Source: CAVQWH01 sp963718685
Lineage (GTDB): Bacteria > Patescibacteriota > Saccharimonadia > Saccharimonadales > Saccharimonadaceae
Direction: 5' to 3'
Assembly: GCA_963718685.1 (NCBI GenBank)
Contig: OY970356.1
Coordinates: 62,001 to 126,000, forward strand
Length of the DNA stretch: 64,000 nucleotides
Shown here: one piece after another, positions 25,276 to 33,264 of the stretch
Position numbering within the stretch: position 1 is the stretch's first letter
Layout of the letters: the number at the start of each line of letters is the position of its first letter
Notes under the pieces: generated by a model
What the model saw: the letters and a program-made list of their open reading frames with translations, nothing else
Database searches by the model: none
Told to the model about the DNA's origin: nothing
Made by a program: the position numbers and the translations under genes

Positions 25276-25500
25276 CTAATGGGTGAGAGTTTGAACTAAC
25301 ACTATGATTAACCAAATTATTATAATAACAACTGCCGAGATGGTAGAAATAATTTTAATAAAGCGCTTTTTTTCAAACCACCACTGCCCGAATCGTCCTC
25401 TGTCTACGGCACTGTAATGTCGTACCGTTGGCTCACTTGGCGCGGCAGCATCTTGACCGCGGTAAGGTTTGTTCCGTTTCTTTTTATGCTTACTCATCAT
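25276..25500 (-). CDS. Small membrane protein with basic N-terminus
   Basis: 74 residues: a basic cytoplasmic segment (MMSKHKKKRNKPYRGQ) and one C-terminal helix (about 47-70, ISTISAVVIIIIWLIIVLVQ), i.e. a tail-anchored layout. No family recognised. Confidence 0.55.
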   Translation of the reverse strand: MMSKHKKKRNKPYRGQDAAAPSEPTVRHYSAVDRGRFGQWWFEKKRFIKIISTISAVVIIIIWLIIVLVQTLTH

Positions 25501-25619
25501 GTTCAGTGTAACAAACTGTTACGACCGAGAGCAAACAGCCCATTGTAGTGCATCTATGCTTTTGCTAATATAAATAAGTTTGTAAAGCGTTGGCTACTCA
25601 TATTCATTGAAGAAGTTCC

Positions 25620-25664
25620 TTGACAGTCAGGTGTTCGCTATATAGTATGTTATACAAGTATAAC
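25620..25664 (+). promoter_or_regulatory. Promoter with palindromic operator upstream of the AbrB gene
   Basis: TTGACA (25620-25625), 17-nt spacer, TAGTAT (25643-25648). It is followed at once by the perfect palindrome GTTATAC-AA-GTATAAC (25649-25664), which covers the expected transcript start. This is the classic position for an autorepressor. Confidence 0.5.
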
Positions 25665-25692
25665 TTTTATAAGAGGTAAGAGATAAGTAAAA

Positions 25693-25953
25693 ATGAATAC
25701 AGAAAAGCATACGCCAGTATTTTATGGCACAGCTACTGTGGGCGCCAAAGGCCAGATTGTCATCCCGATTGAAGCTCGCGAAAGATTAAAAATTAAGCCG
25801 GGCGATAAAGTTGTGATTCTTGGCCCACACAACAAACCTCAAGTAGTAGGATTGTGCAGCGAGTCGGTGTTCAGCTCATTTTTAGAAAGAATGGATAAGA
25901 AATTAAATAGCGTGCGTGAGGCGCTCCAAAACCAGAAAGAAGATAAAAAATAA
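25693..25953 (+). CDS. AbrB/SpoVT-type transcription regulator
   Basis: 86 residues. The swapped-hairpin domain TATVGAKGQIVIPIEARERLKIKPGDKVVIL (about 13-43) is diagnostic. The C-terminal 40 residues are helical and charged, perhaps for oligomerisation or ligand sensing. It is directly upstream of an MFS efflux pump (TAA-ATG junction at 25951-25956), with a palindrome at its promoter, so it most likely regulates itself and the pump. Confidence 0.88.
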   Translation: MNTEKHTPVFYGTATVGAKGQIVIPIEARERLKIKPGDKVVILGPHNKPQVVGLCSESVFSSFLERMDKKLNSVREALQNQKEDKK

Positions 25954-27693
25954 ATGCTACATCACATTCCGCTTAGACAAAAAGTAATTGTTTTAATGGC
26001 CGTATTGTCCGGCTTGTTTTTAGTTGCCCTTGATCAGACTATTATCGCTACCGCGCTGGCCAAAATCGTTGAAGACTTTAACAGCTTCAGCAGTCTCAGT
26101 TGGGTAGTCACGGCTTATTTGCTGACCTCGACCATTACAGTACCGATTGCCGGTAAACTTTCCGATTTATTTGGCCGTCGAACAGTACTTTTAACTGGCG
26201 TAGCAATGTTTGCTCTGGCCTCATTCCTCAGTGGTAGTGCGCAAGATATCAATCAACTTATAGCCGCTCGTGCGTTTCAGGGAATCGGCGGCGGGATTAT
26301 TATGAGTAACGCCTTTTCCATCATCGGCGACTTATTTGCGCCTCGGGAACGCGGCCGTTGGATGGGGTTATTTGGCGGCGTCTTTGGTATCGCTTCGGTT
26401 ATCGGCCCGTTGCTAGGAGGTTTCTTAACCGAATCTCACCATATTTTAGGTTTGACTACCGATTGGCGTTGGACATTTTGGATTAATGTACCGATCGGCG
26501 TTCTTTCTTTTATAATAATCGCAATCTACTGCCCGTCTATTAAGCATGCCAAGAAGCCGAGGATAGATTATTGGGGCAGTTTATTCTTAGCTGCTACCTT
26601 GGCTCTGGTGGTATTGAGCGCTGATAATACCAAGCAAGTGTTTGCCGACTTTCTTAACTCTACCGGTATGAGCTTGGCAGTTTTGCGTATCATTATGTTA
26701 TCTTTGGCGGCGATTACTTTGGGAATATTTATTAACATTGAGCGCCGTGTCAAAGAACCGGTTTTGAAGTTGAAGTACTTTGAAAACCGTAACTTTTCAC
26801 TCATGATGACGATTGCCGCGCTTGTAGGCGCCGCTATGCTTGGGGCAATTTTATATTTAACCCAGTTTAATCAACAAGTTTTTGACGCTTCACCTTCACA
26901 AGCCGGCCTGATGTTACTCCCGCTTATGGCGGGGCTGGTAACGTTTAGTGCTATAACCGGTCAAATCGTATCTAGAACCGGTCACTACAAAAAGCTCTTA
27001 ATATCAGGATTTCTTGTTTCAGCTATTGCTATATTTTCTTTAGCTTTCTTGACGCCGACCAGCGGATTCTTGCAAGAAGGAATTGCTATGTTCTTTGCCG
27101 GTGTTGGTATTGGCGTTGCTTTCCCTGTCATGAACCTAGCTGTACAAAATGAGTTTCCCCAAAAAGAGCTAGGTACCGTTACGGCTGCTTCGCAACTGTT
27201 TCGTAATTTAGGCTCGACACTTGGCACCGCTATTTTCGGCGGGATGCTTACTGCGGGTATAGTAGCTAACTTGGGTAACATTCAAAAGATTCCTTATATA
27301 GAGCAGCTGACCAAACAACCTCAAGCCTCAAAGCAACTTGGAAAAATTGATGCCGATACGGCATTGAACCTTAATACGGTAGATCAAAGACAGAAGATTA
27401 ATAAAGCTGTTAACAAGGCTTTACCAAAAGTAGCTGCTGCTAAACTGGCAAAGACTCCGGCTCCACCGGCGGTGAAAAAACAGCTACAGACTAAGGTAGT
27501 CCACCAAGCCAAGGCTGACTTTAAGAAGAAACAAAAGAACTTTAACCACAAAATTATCTATGCCATGAGCGATAGCTTGCACAGCATATTCTATGGCGCA
27601 GCAGGCCTTATGCTTGCAGGTTTTGTGGTGTCTTGGTTTGTTACGGAAAAGCGTCTTCGCTCTAGCCACGACGCAACTCCAGGCGTGGAGTAA
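25954..27693 (+). CDS. MFS multidrug efflux protein, DHA2 (EmrB/QacA) family
   Basis: 579 residues, about 14 membrane helices. ALDQTIIATALAKIVEDF is the motif D1/helix 1 signature of DHA2, GKLSDLFGRRTVLLTG is motif A, and GGIIMSNAFSIIGDLFAPRERGRWMG with GPLLGGFLTE is motif C. An unusual Lys/Ala-rich soluble insert lies near 440-535 before the last helix. It starts immediately after the AbrB stop codon. Proton-driven drug export is inferred from family. Confidence 0.9.
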   Translation: MLHHIPLRQKVIVLMAVLSGLFLVALDQTIIATALAKIVEDFNSFSSLSWVVTAYLLTSTITVPIAGKLSDLFGRRTVLLTGVAMFALASFLSGSAQDINQLIAARAFQGIGGGIIMSNAFSIIGDLFAPRERGRWMGLFGGVFGIASVIGPLLGGFLTESHHILGLTTDWRWTFWINVPIGVLSFIIIAIYCPSIKHAKKPRIDYWGSLFLAATLALVVLSADNTKQVFADFLNSTGMSLAVLRIIMLSLAAITLGIFINIERRVKEPVLKLKYFENRNFSLMMTIAALVGAAMLGAILYLTQFNQQVFDASPSQAGLMLLPLMAGLVTFSAITGQIVSRTGHYKKLLISGFLVSAIAIFSLAFLTPTSGFLQEGIAMFFAGVGIGVAFPVMNLAVQNEFPQKELGTVTAASQLFRNLGSTLGTAIFGGMLTAGIVANLGNIQKIPYIEQLTKQPQASKQLGKIDADTALNLNTVDQRQKINKAVNKALPKVAAAKLAKTPAPPAVKKQLQTKVVHQAKADFKKKQKNFNHKIIYAMSDSLHSIFYGAAGLMLAGFVVSWFVTEKRLRSSHDATPGVE

Positions 27694-27698
27694 GACTA

Positions 27699-27727
27699 GA
27701 TGTGGTGTTAATAAAACACCAGACATC
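27699..27727 (+). terminator. Hairpin after the MFS gene
   Basis: GGTGTT/AACACC extended by GATGT/ACATC; no T-run follows, so termination is uncertain. Confidence 0.35.
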
Positions 27728-27742
27728 GCTATAAATAGTGTA

Positions 27743-27748
27743 TATACT
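27743..27748 (+). promoter_or_regulatory. -10 box of the riboswitch-led gene
   Basis: TATACT 16 nt before the closing stem of the aptamer; no clear -35. Confidence 0.35.
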
Positions 27749-27763
27749 AAAACTATTAACAAC

Positions 27764-27902
27764 TTAACTTGCTGATAACGGAATCACGTGTAATTCGTGA
27801 ACTGTGCCGCAACGGTGAAAGTCCGATACGTTTTCAGTAAGCTAATTCCCGAGCAGGAAATGTGGTAGCGACTACCTTCTTGCTTCGGTTTGGGAGCACA
27901 AG
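27764..27902 (+). ncRNA. Cobalamin-riboswitch-like leader
   Basis: Conserved blocks match the B12 aptamer: GGAATC (27780-27785), hairpin CACG-TGTAATT-CGTG, AACTGTGCCGCAACGGTGA (27800-27818), the core box, and AAGTCCGATACG. A closing stem pairs TTAACTTGCTGA (27764-27775) with TCAGTAAGCTAA (27834-27845), one mismatch. Downstream GGTAG/CTACC stem-loop and GGGAG SD (27891-27895) suit translational control of the GTG at 27903. It is a compact form without long peripheral stems. Confidence 0.75.
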
Positions 27903-29237
27903 GTGTTACTAGCTAACGAAAAAGAAAAAAGCAGGGCAGGAAACTTAGCCGGTGAGGTCAGCACTTCACCTGAACACTATGCCTTAGAAGAATTGCGGCG
28001 CGACGAGGTAACCGACGCTTCCGAGCGGCTTAATATGCCGATGGAAAATACATTTGAGTATCAACTGCGCGACGGCAAACTTTATTCGGACTTTGGAACT
28101 GACTTAGACAGGGTGATTAAAAACGGCTATGAAGTTATTCGCGAGGCAGCAAAAGCCAGGCCTGATGTAGCTTTTGAAGAAGAGCGGCGCTGGCTGGACA
28201 TGGAAGAGCTGAACCATGTAAAGACTTTGCAGCCTGGTGAAAATCTAATAGTTTTTTTGCCGATTCCTGATGCTGTGCGAAACGGCACAACTGCTATTAA
28301 CGGCTATAACCGTGATCGTATGAAGATGTTAGTTCGTATTTCGTCTCGTGGCACGGGCGATCATGAAGACTCGTTTTCTATTACTTCTATGTCGCTGGAT
28401 AGGTCTTACTACCAAGCTATGCAGGTCGCCGCTAAGTCTGTAGGCTGCTCTATTCCAAGTGGTTTAGGCTCGGAAGAGGTTATAGCTCGCCGGCAAAAAG
28501 TCGGTTCTTCTAACGGCATGACACCGCAACAGTTGGGTAGTACTATTCGTGATAGTTATGACAGCGAGCTAACCCGACGTTATGGCGGGCAGTGGCGAGC
28601 CGGTAGGCCAAAAATCAGCGAGCTGGAATCTTTGCCGTTTATTAATCAACATTCTGACTTAATTGATGCTCATGTAGAACTAGTAGCCAACCTTAAACAT
28701 CGGCTTAGAGGCATTGAACTGAAAGAAGCTTTAGAAGATGCTCGTTACAATTTTGTTGCGGCTTTAGACGATAGGCGTGTGGGTAAAACAGTAGAAAGCC
28801 TGGAGAGCTCCGGGGCGGGTGCAAGAAGTGAAGGTCGGAATTATGACGGCGATTGCCCTACGACCAGCGTTCATCAGCAGGCCTCGCGTCTGGGCTTTAA
28901 TACTGCAGATGTCTTAAAGTGCGTTACCTGTCCATTTTGTAGTGTAGTGGTAGATGCCAAAGTTGAATCTGGCAGTATTCAGTGTCCTGAATGCGCCACG
29001 AAAGTTGTAGACGGCAAGGTAGTTGAGTCGCAGTCTGCTATGCAAACTTCGATGGCTGAAGTGGCGCTGAATTTTACCTTACCTAAGCCAGAAACTAGCT
29101 CAGAATCCCAGTCGGATTTAGTGGTTGAGCGTAACATAGTAATCGGTGGAGTTGCAGTTACTATTTTTAATCAAGCCGGCGAAGTAGTGGCTACTGGCCG
29201 TCAGGCCGAGAAGCTTGCCAAACAGTTGTCGGTGTAA
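27903..29237 (+). CDS. Zinc-ribbon protein of unknown function under the riboswitch-like leader
   Basis: 444 residues from a GTG 7 nt after GGGAG. No domain recognised in the first 320 residues, which are soluble and mixed alpha/beta. Near 335-375 a zinc ribbon appears: CVTCPFCSVVVDAKV, then CPEC. The C-terminal 60 residues are strand-rich. Being behind a cobalamin-riboswitch-like leader it could handle, store or replace a B12-dependent function, but nothing in the sequence shows B12 chemistry. Confidence 0.65.
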   Translation: MLLANEKEKSRAGNLAGEVSTSPEHYALEELRRDEVTDASERLNMPMENTFEYQLRDGKLYSDFGTDLDRVIKNGYEVIREAAKARPDVAFEEERRWLDMEELNHVKTLQPGENLIVFLPIPDAVRNGTTAINGYNRDRMKMLVRISSRGTGDHEDSFSITSMSLDRSYYQAMQVAAKSVGCSIPSGLGSEEVIARRQKVGSSNGMTPQQLGSTIRDSYDSELTRRYGGQWRAGRPKISELESLPFINQHSDLIDAHVELVANLKHRLRGIELKEALEDARYNFVAALDDRRVGKTVESLESSGAGARSEGRNYDGDCPTTSVHQQASRLGFNTADVLKCVTCPFCSVVVDAKVESGSIQCPECATKVVDGKVVESQSAMQTSMAEVALNFTLPKPETSSESQSDLVVERNIVIGGVAVTIFNQAGEVVATGRQAEKLAKQLSV

Positions 29238-29249
29238 GCCAACTTAGGC

Positions 29250-29255
29250 TATACT
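29250..29255 (+). promoter_or_regulatory. -10 box of corA
   Basis: TATACT ending 8 nt before the ATG at 29264; leaderless layout. Confidence 0.45.
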
Positions 29256-29263
29256 GCTTATGA

Positions 29264-30193
29264 ATGATTACTTATTACTATAAGAGTGTGCGCACGGATG
29301 AGTTGGAGGTGCTTGAAAAAAGTAGAGCCGGTTGCTGGGTTTGTGTAGAAAAAGCTACTAACCAGGAAATTGACGAACTGGTTGCAAAATTTGACCTTGA
29401 CCCGGGCCATATGAGCGACGCGCTTGACGAAGACGAAATGCCCCGTTTGGAAAGTGAAGGCGACAATTTATATATTTTTTTGCGTTATGCTTACGTGACT
29501 GATGATTTGGAGCTCACAACAGCACCGTTGCTATTTGTGATAACGCCCAAGGCTTTGATTACGGTGGCGTTTTATAGCTTGCCTCGTTTGCAAAATTTTA
29601 CCAGTGGAAAATTGGAATTTTCTACAACCCAGCGCACAAAGCTTTTACTGCAGATTTTTCATCAAGTAGTTGATCAATACGAAGTTTATATAAATAATAT
29701 CGGCAAACGTATTAAAGGTATTCGTACTCGCTTGCGTACCCATGAGATAGTCAACCAAGATTTTATCGATTTCGTAACTATTGAAGACGAGTTAAATGAG
29801 TTCTTGTCTGGCTTGCAGCCGACTTCGGCGATATTAAACCGCTTGATGATGGGCAAACGGCTGCCTCTATATCGGCAAGATGAAGACCTTATTGAAGACT
29901 TACTGCTTAGTAACGAGCAGTCAATGACTGCTTGTAAAAGCCATATCAAAAGTATTACCAGCATACGCGAGGCGCATAGCACAATTGCCAGCAACAACTT
30001 AAATCGCATTATGAAAATCTTAACCGCCGCTACAGTAATAATTGCTTTGCCAAACGTTTTCTTCGGCATGTATGGCATGAACGTAGCTTTGCCGTTCCAG
30101 CATGAGTGGTGGGCTTATTTTGCGATTGTCGGACTAACTATCTTAGTAGTGTTAATAGTGTTCATTATAGCCAGAAAGAAGCGATTTTTTTAG
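29264..30193 (+). CDS. corA: CorA-type magnesium/divalent cation channel
   Basis: 309 residues. N-terminal soluble alpha/beta domain, long stalk helix, and two C-terminal membrane helices with the signature YGMNV at the end of the first (about 270-275), then the periplasmic loop and a basic cytoplasmic tail (RKKRFF). CorA pentamers carry Mg2+ inward. Length and topology are typical. Confidence 0.93.
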   Translation: MITYYYKSVRTDELEVLEKSRAGCWVCVEKATNQEIDELVAKFDLDPGHMSDALDEDEMPRLESEGDNLYIFLRYAYVTDDLELTTAPLLFVITPKALITVAFYSLPRLQNFTSGKLEFSTTQRTKLLLQIFHQVVDQYEVYINNIGKRIKGIRTRLRTHEIVNQDFIDFVTIEDELNEFLSGLQPTSAILNRLMMGKRLPLYRQDEDLIEDLLLSNEQSMTACKSHIKSITSIREAHSTIASNNLNRIMKILTAATVIIALPNVFFGMYGMNVALPFQHEWWAYFAIVGLTILVVLIVFIIARKKRFF

Positions 30194-30272
30194 TTCATTT
30201 GCGTCGAAGTAGCGGTTCGTTGTATGCTTATGTTTAGATAGCATTTAAATTTACAAAAAGGACTTCGTTAAT

Positions 30273-30824
30273 ATGGGATTTTTTCAAAAAGTATTCGGCG
30301 GTCAAGCAAATGACAAGGGTCAATCGCCTAACCAATCTGACTCTTCACAAGATTTAAATTCATCTTCCACACCATCAGATTCGTCTGTACCATCTTCTGC
30401 GCCAACCCCACCTACTGATAACCAATTTTCTGTTAGAGGACCGAGTAACACCCCAGGTGGCGTATCACCTCCGTCAGATCCATCTGCATCGGACGATTTG
30501 TCGCCGCCATCGGTGTCTGATACTCCGTCACCAGGTCAAGATACCTTTGCTCCTGACGTGCCGTCTCCCGATTTGCCCAAAGTTCCCGAGCCTGGTAGTG
30601 AGAGTAGCGAAGGCGGTGAAAGTGGCGCTCCTGGAGCTCCAAAACCGGACAAAGTGCCGGAAGTACCGGAGATTCCAAAAATCCCAGAACCTCCAACAAC
30701 TACGCCTGAGCCGCCGGTTCCAGCTGGCTCGCCCGACGGGCTGCCTAAACCGCCCGAACCGACAACGCCGCCTGCAGTAGAACCTCCTGCAAACAATGAT
30801 ACAAACACTCCTCAAATTAAATAA
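30273..30824 (+). CDS. Low-complexity Pro/Ser-rich protein
   Basis: 183 residues. A short N-terminus (MGFFQKVFGGQ) precedes 170 residues dominated by Pro, Ser, Asp and Glu with PEIPKIPEPP-type repeats. Probably disordered; the amphipathic start could contact the membrane. It sits just before a DUF4234 membrane protein whose own tail is Pro-rich, so the two may act together. The reverse-strand open frames here arise from composition. Confidence 0.6.
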   Translation: MGFFQKVFGGQANDKGQSPNQSDSSQDLNSSSTPSDSSVPSSAPTPPTDNQFSVRGPSNTPGGVSPPSDPSASDDLSPPSVSDTPSPGQDTFAPDVPSPDLPKVPEPGSESSEGGESGAPGAPKPDKVPEVPEIPKIPEPPTTTPEPPVPAGSPDGLPKPPEPTTPPAVEPPANNDTNTPQIK

Positions 30825-30842
30825 GAAGGGACTAAACATACC

Positions 30843-31268
30843 ATGAAACATCGTAGTCCGTTGGCAGTATTTTTTCTATCACTTATAACTCTTGGTATTT
30901 ATAGTATTGTTTGGTGGGTAAAAACCAAGAACGAAATGAATCGCTTAGGAGCTACAGTTCCAACGGCCTGGCTAATTATTATACCTATTGTCAGCATATA
31001 TTGGGTGTGGAAATATTCTGAAGGCGTTGAACAAGTTACAAGTAACAAAATGTCAGCACCAATAGCATTTATACTTTTATTTTTACTAGGTTACATTGGT
31101 ATGGCCATTATTCAAGCAGATTTTAATAAACTGGGCAATCAAGCTGGTTCACAAGATTCCAGGCCTCAAGAGCCGCCGGTTACTGCTCCTGGCGCTACTT
31201 CATCATTAGTATCTGAGCCTACTGCTGAAACTGTGCCGCCTAAGACTCCAAACCCACCAGTGTCTTAA
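30843..31268 (+). CDS. DUF4234-family membrane protein
   Basis: 141 residues. RSPLAVFFLSLITLGIYSIVWWVKTKNEMNRLGA is the DUF4234 signature; three membrane helices in the first 95 residues are followed by a Pro/Thr-rich cytoplasmic or external tail of about 45 residues. Function unknown. Confidence 0.8.
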   Translation: MKHRSPLAVFFLSLITLGIYSIVWWVKTKNEMNRLGATVPTAWLIIIPIVSIYWVWKYSEGVEQVTSNKMSAPIAFILLFLLGYIGMAIIQADFNKLGNQAGSQDSRPQEPPVTAPGATSSLVSEPTAETVPPKTPNPPVS

Positions 31269-31274
31269 AAACTC

Positions 31275-31342
31275 TTGACTTGGTTTGACTCCTTTGCTAA
31301 GCTAGTCTTTGTGTCTCGCGCTAAAACTGTAGTTTTGGCGCG
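31275..31342 (+). promoter_or_regulatory. Promoter and leader hairpin of the 30-residue ORF
   Basis: TTGACT (31275-31280) with a weak -10 TAAGCT (31298-31303). The transcript then carries a stable hairpin: CGCGC-T-AAAACT (31317-31328) pairing with AGTTTT-G-GCGCG (31331-31342), GT loop. Confidence 0.4.
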
Positions 31343-31374
31343 TTGTACGTTTATATAAAACCTAAGGAGGATGC

Positions 31375-31467
31375 ATGCCAATTACTGTTCGTAAAGCGCC
31401 CACCCGCGCCAAGCGAGTTCAGGTGGATGTGGTGCCGGCCGAGTGGCAAACCTATATCGCGCACTAA
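31375..31467 (+). CDS. Small basic 30-residue protein
   Basis: MPITVRKAPTRAKRVQVDVV, ending PAEWQTYIAH. AAGGAGG at 31364-31370 lies 4 nt before the ATG, a textbook SD. The ORF is bracketed by a leader hairpin and a strong intrinsic terminator 6 nt after the stop, so it looks like a complete small gene. Six basic residues in the N-terminal half suggest nucleic-acid or ribosome binding, unproven. No family recognised. Confidence 0.6.
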   Translation: MPITVRKAPTRAKRVQVDVVPAEWQTYIAH

Positions 31468-31472
31468 GAAGA

Positions 31473-31500
31473 AAAAGAGCTGCCTAGTAGCAGCTCTTTT
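31473..31500 (+). terminator. Intrinsic, possibly bidirectional terminator
   Basis: AAAAGAGCTGC (31473-31483) and GCAGCTCTTTT (31490-31500), 11-bp perfect stem with a 6-nt loop. The A/T ends allow use by the convergent DsbA-like gene too. Confidence 0.85.
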
Positions 31501-31517
31501 AAAATTTATAAGCCTCT

Positions 31518-32222
31518 TTATTTTTTACTGTCAGTCGGCAGTTTTTGTCCGCTAGCCTTAATAGCTTTAATCAAAGCTAGCTCTAATGGCTTAGGGTTGC
31601 CCTGTACGGCAGCTCCTGTTTCGTCGCTAATCTTCTTGCCGTTGATTACCAAAGTCGGAGTACCTGAAACGCCAATTTTCTTACCCAGAGCTTGATCAAA
31701 ATCTATCTTATAAATAACAGCCTTGCTATCAATGTCTTTTGTGAATTTAGATACGTTAAGCCCTATCTGTTTGGCATAATCCTCAAATTGCTTGGCACGT
31801 TGGTCAGTGCTGTCATTAGACCAAGCGGTTTGATTCTCGTATAATTTGTCATGCATTTGCCAAAACTTACCTTGCAAACCAGCTGCTTCAGCCGCTGCAG
31901 CCGCGGCTTTGGCGTTAGGGTGTAAAGAGGTTAGAGGAAAATCACGGAACACGAAACTAACTTCGTTTTGGTATTTTTTGCGCAGCGGACTTAAGTTAGG
32001 GTACAAAGAACCGCAAACCGGGCATTGAAAATCACCATACTCTATTAAGGTTACTTTACCGGATTTAGTGCCAAAAACATGATCGGGTATTTTACCTTTA
32101 GTAATAATTTTGTCAGGATTTACATTAGAGACATTTACTTGGTCGTGCTTTTTAGTGGCTACTAAACCACCGATTACCGCTATACAAATTAGCGCAAAAA
32201 TAATCCAACGGGTTCTTGTCAT
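31518..32222 (-). CDS. DsbA-family thioredoxin-like oxidoreductase
   Basis: 234 residues with an N-terminal signal anchor (about 5-22). Active site GDFQCPVCGSLYP (CPVC, about 67-70), helical insertion, then the cis-Pro loop GVSGTPTLVINGK (about 188-200). This is the BdbD/DsbA_4 type of exported disulfide oxidase. A fitting substrate set exists in the window: several exported pilins and small proteins have paired Cys. Confidence 0.9.
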   Translation of the reverse strand: MTRTRWIIFALICIAVIGGLVATKKHDQVNVSNVNPDKIITKGKIPDHVFGTKSGKVTLIEYGDFQCPVCGSLYPNLSPLRKKYQNEVSFVFRDFPLTSLHPNAKAAAAAAEAAGLQGKFWQMHDKLYENQTAWSNDSTDQRAKQFEDYAKQIGLNVSKFTKDIDSKAVIYKIDFDQALGKKIGVSGTPTLVINGKKISDETGAAVQGNPKPLELALIKAIKASGQKLPTDSKK

Positions 32223-32279
32223 TTTAGCTCCTTATCGCTTTTGCTAAGTACAATAATACCACGCTGGCGGCATTCAATG

Positions 32280-32285
32280 TACAAT
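32280..32285 (+). promoter_or_regulatory. -10 box of the CBS-domain gene
   Basis: TACAAT ending 6 nt before the ATG at 32292; leaderless layout. Confidence 0.45.
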
Positions 32286-32291
32286 AGCTAT

Positions 32292-33260
32292 ATGACAAAT
32301 CTCATCTATCTAGCCGACGTGTTGGCTTGGATTATTTTTTTACTTGTACACGGGGCTAAGCCGGGACGCAGTACACTAAGTCAATATGAACTTAGGCGCT
32401 TAGAGAAAGAAGGCGACAAGCATGCCCAGTCTCTTACGCGTCGCAACAAACTTTTGCCCGGCGCCGTATTGCTAAAACGCTGGCTGCTAATTATTTTAGC
32501 TAGTCTCATCGTGTGGCTTACTGTTACGCTAAATGGCTGGTTCTTAGGAGTAGTTGCTAGCGTCGTAGCCATAGCTTTGGCGGATATTATATCCAGATGG
32601 CAACCACTAGCTGGGCTTGCAAAAAAATATTGGACTAAGCTGGAGCCTCATTTACTTCTTTTCATTCATAACTACGCTAAATGGCTGGTTAGCTTGGGTC
32701 CTAAAGAACAAAGCAATCATATAGCTATTCACTCGCAGCAAGAATTGGCACATGTTATTGATTCTAGCCAGGTATTTAGTCCAGAGCTTAAAAGTCGCCT
32801 GCAAGCTAGCCTGGCGTTTGGTGAAAGCGCAGCAAGTGACATTATGTTGCCACGCGCTGAAATTGAAACTGTAGATCAAAGCGATACATTGGGGCCAGTA
32901 ATTTTAGATAACTTACACAAAACCGGTCGCACTTATTTCCCAGTTATAGATAAAAACATAGACCACGTGGTTGGGGTTTTGCATCTGGACAAACTCGTGG
33001 GCGATATGCAAAAAACTCACACAGCTAAAAAGGCTATGGAGCCGCGCGCCGATTATGTTAACGAAACGCAGCCGCTTAACGAAGTGCTTGAAACTTTCTT
33101 GCGCACGGGACAACATTTACTTATAGTAGTAAATAAGTCGAAAAAAACCGTAGGAGTTATTGATTTTCAAACTTTGCTGGAAAAGCTAGTAGGCCATAAG
33201 CTGGCAGACAGGCAGAATGATTTCAGCTTAGAAACACAGCAACAATCGGGAACGAAATAA
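32292..33260 (+). CDS. CNNM/HlyC-like CBS-pair membrane protein
   Basis: 322 residues. Three hydrophobic segments in the first 115 residues, then a CBS pair: SDIMLPRAEIETVDQSD (CBS1 start, about 195-211) and KKAMEPRADYVNETQPL (CBS2, about 247-263). The order resembles CorC/HlyC-like CNNM proteins, but the membrane part is reduced compared with the DUF21 domain. Role in divalent-cation homeostasis is inferred. The start at 32292 replaces a longer frame that includes the promoter. Confidence 0.7.
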   Translation: MTNLIYLADVLAWIIFLLVHGAKPGRSTLSQYELRRLEKEGDKHAQSLTRRNKLLPGAVLLKRWLLIILASLIVWLTVTLNGWFLGVVASVVAIALADIISRWQPLAGLAKKYWTKLEPHLLLFIHNYAKWLVSLGPKEQSNHIAIHSQQELAHVIDSSQVFSPELKSRLQASLAFGESAASDIMLPRAEIETVDQSDTLGPVILDNLHKTGRTYFPVIDKNIDHVVGVLHLDKLVGDMQKTHTAKKAMEPRADYVNETQPLNEVLETFLRTGQHLLIVVNKSKKTVGVIDFQTLLEKLVGHKLADRQNDFSLETQQQSGTK

Positions 33261-33264
33261 TAAA

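Noticed and set aside
30433..30851. Long overlapping frames opposite and across the Pro-rich gene
   Set aside because: They arise from the repetitive Pro codons (CCN/NGG); the plus-strand frame has the start, spacing and continuation into the DUF4234 gene.
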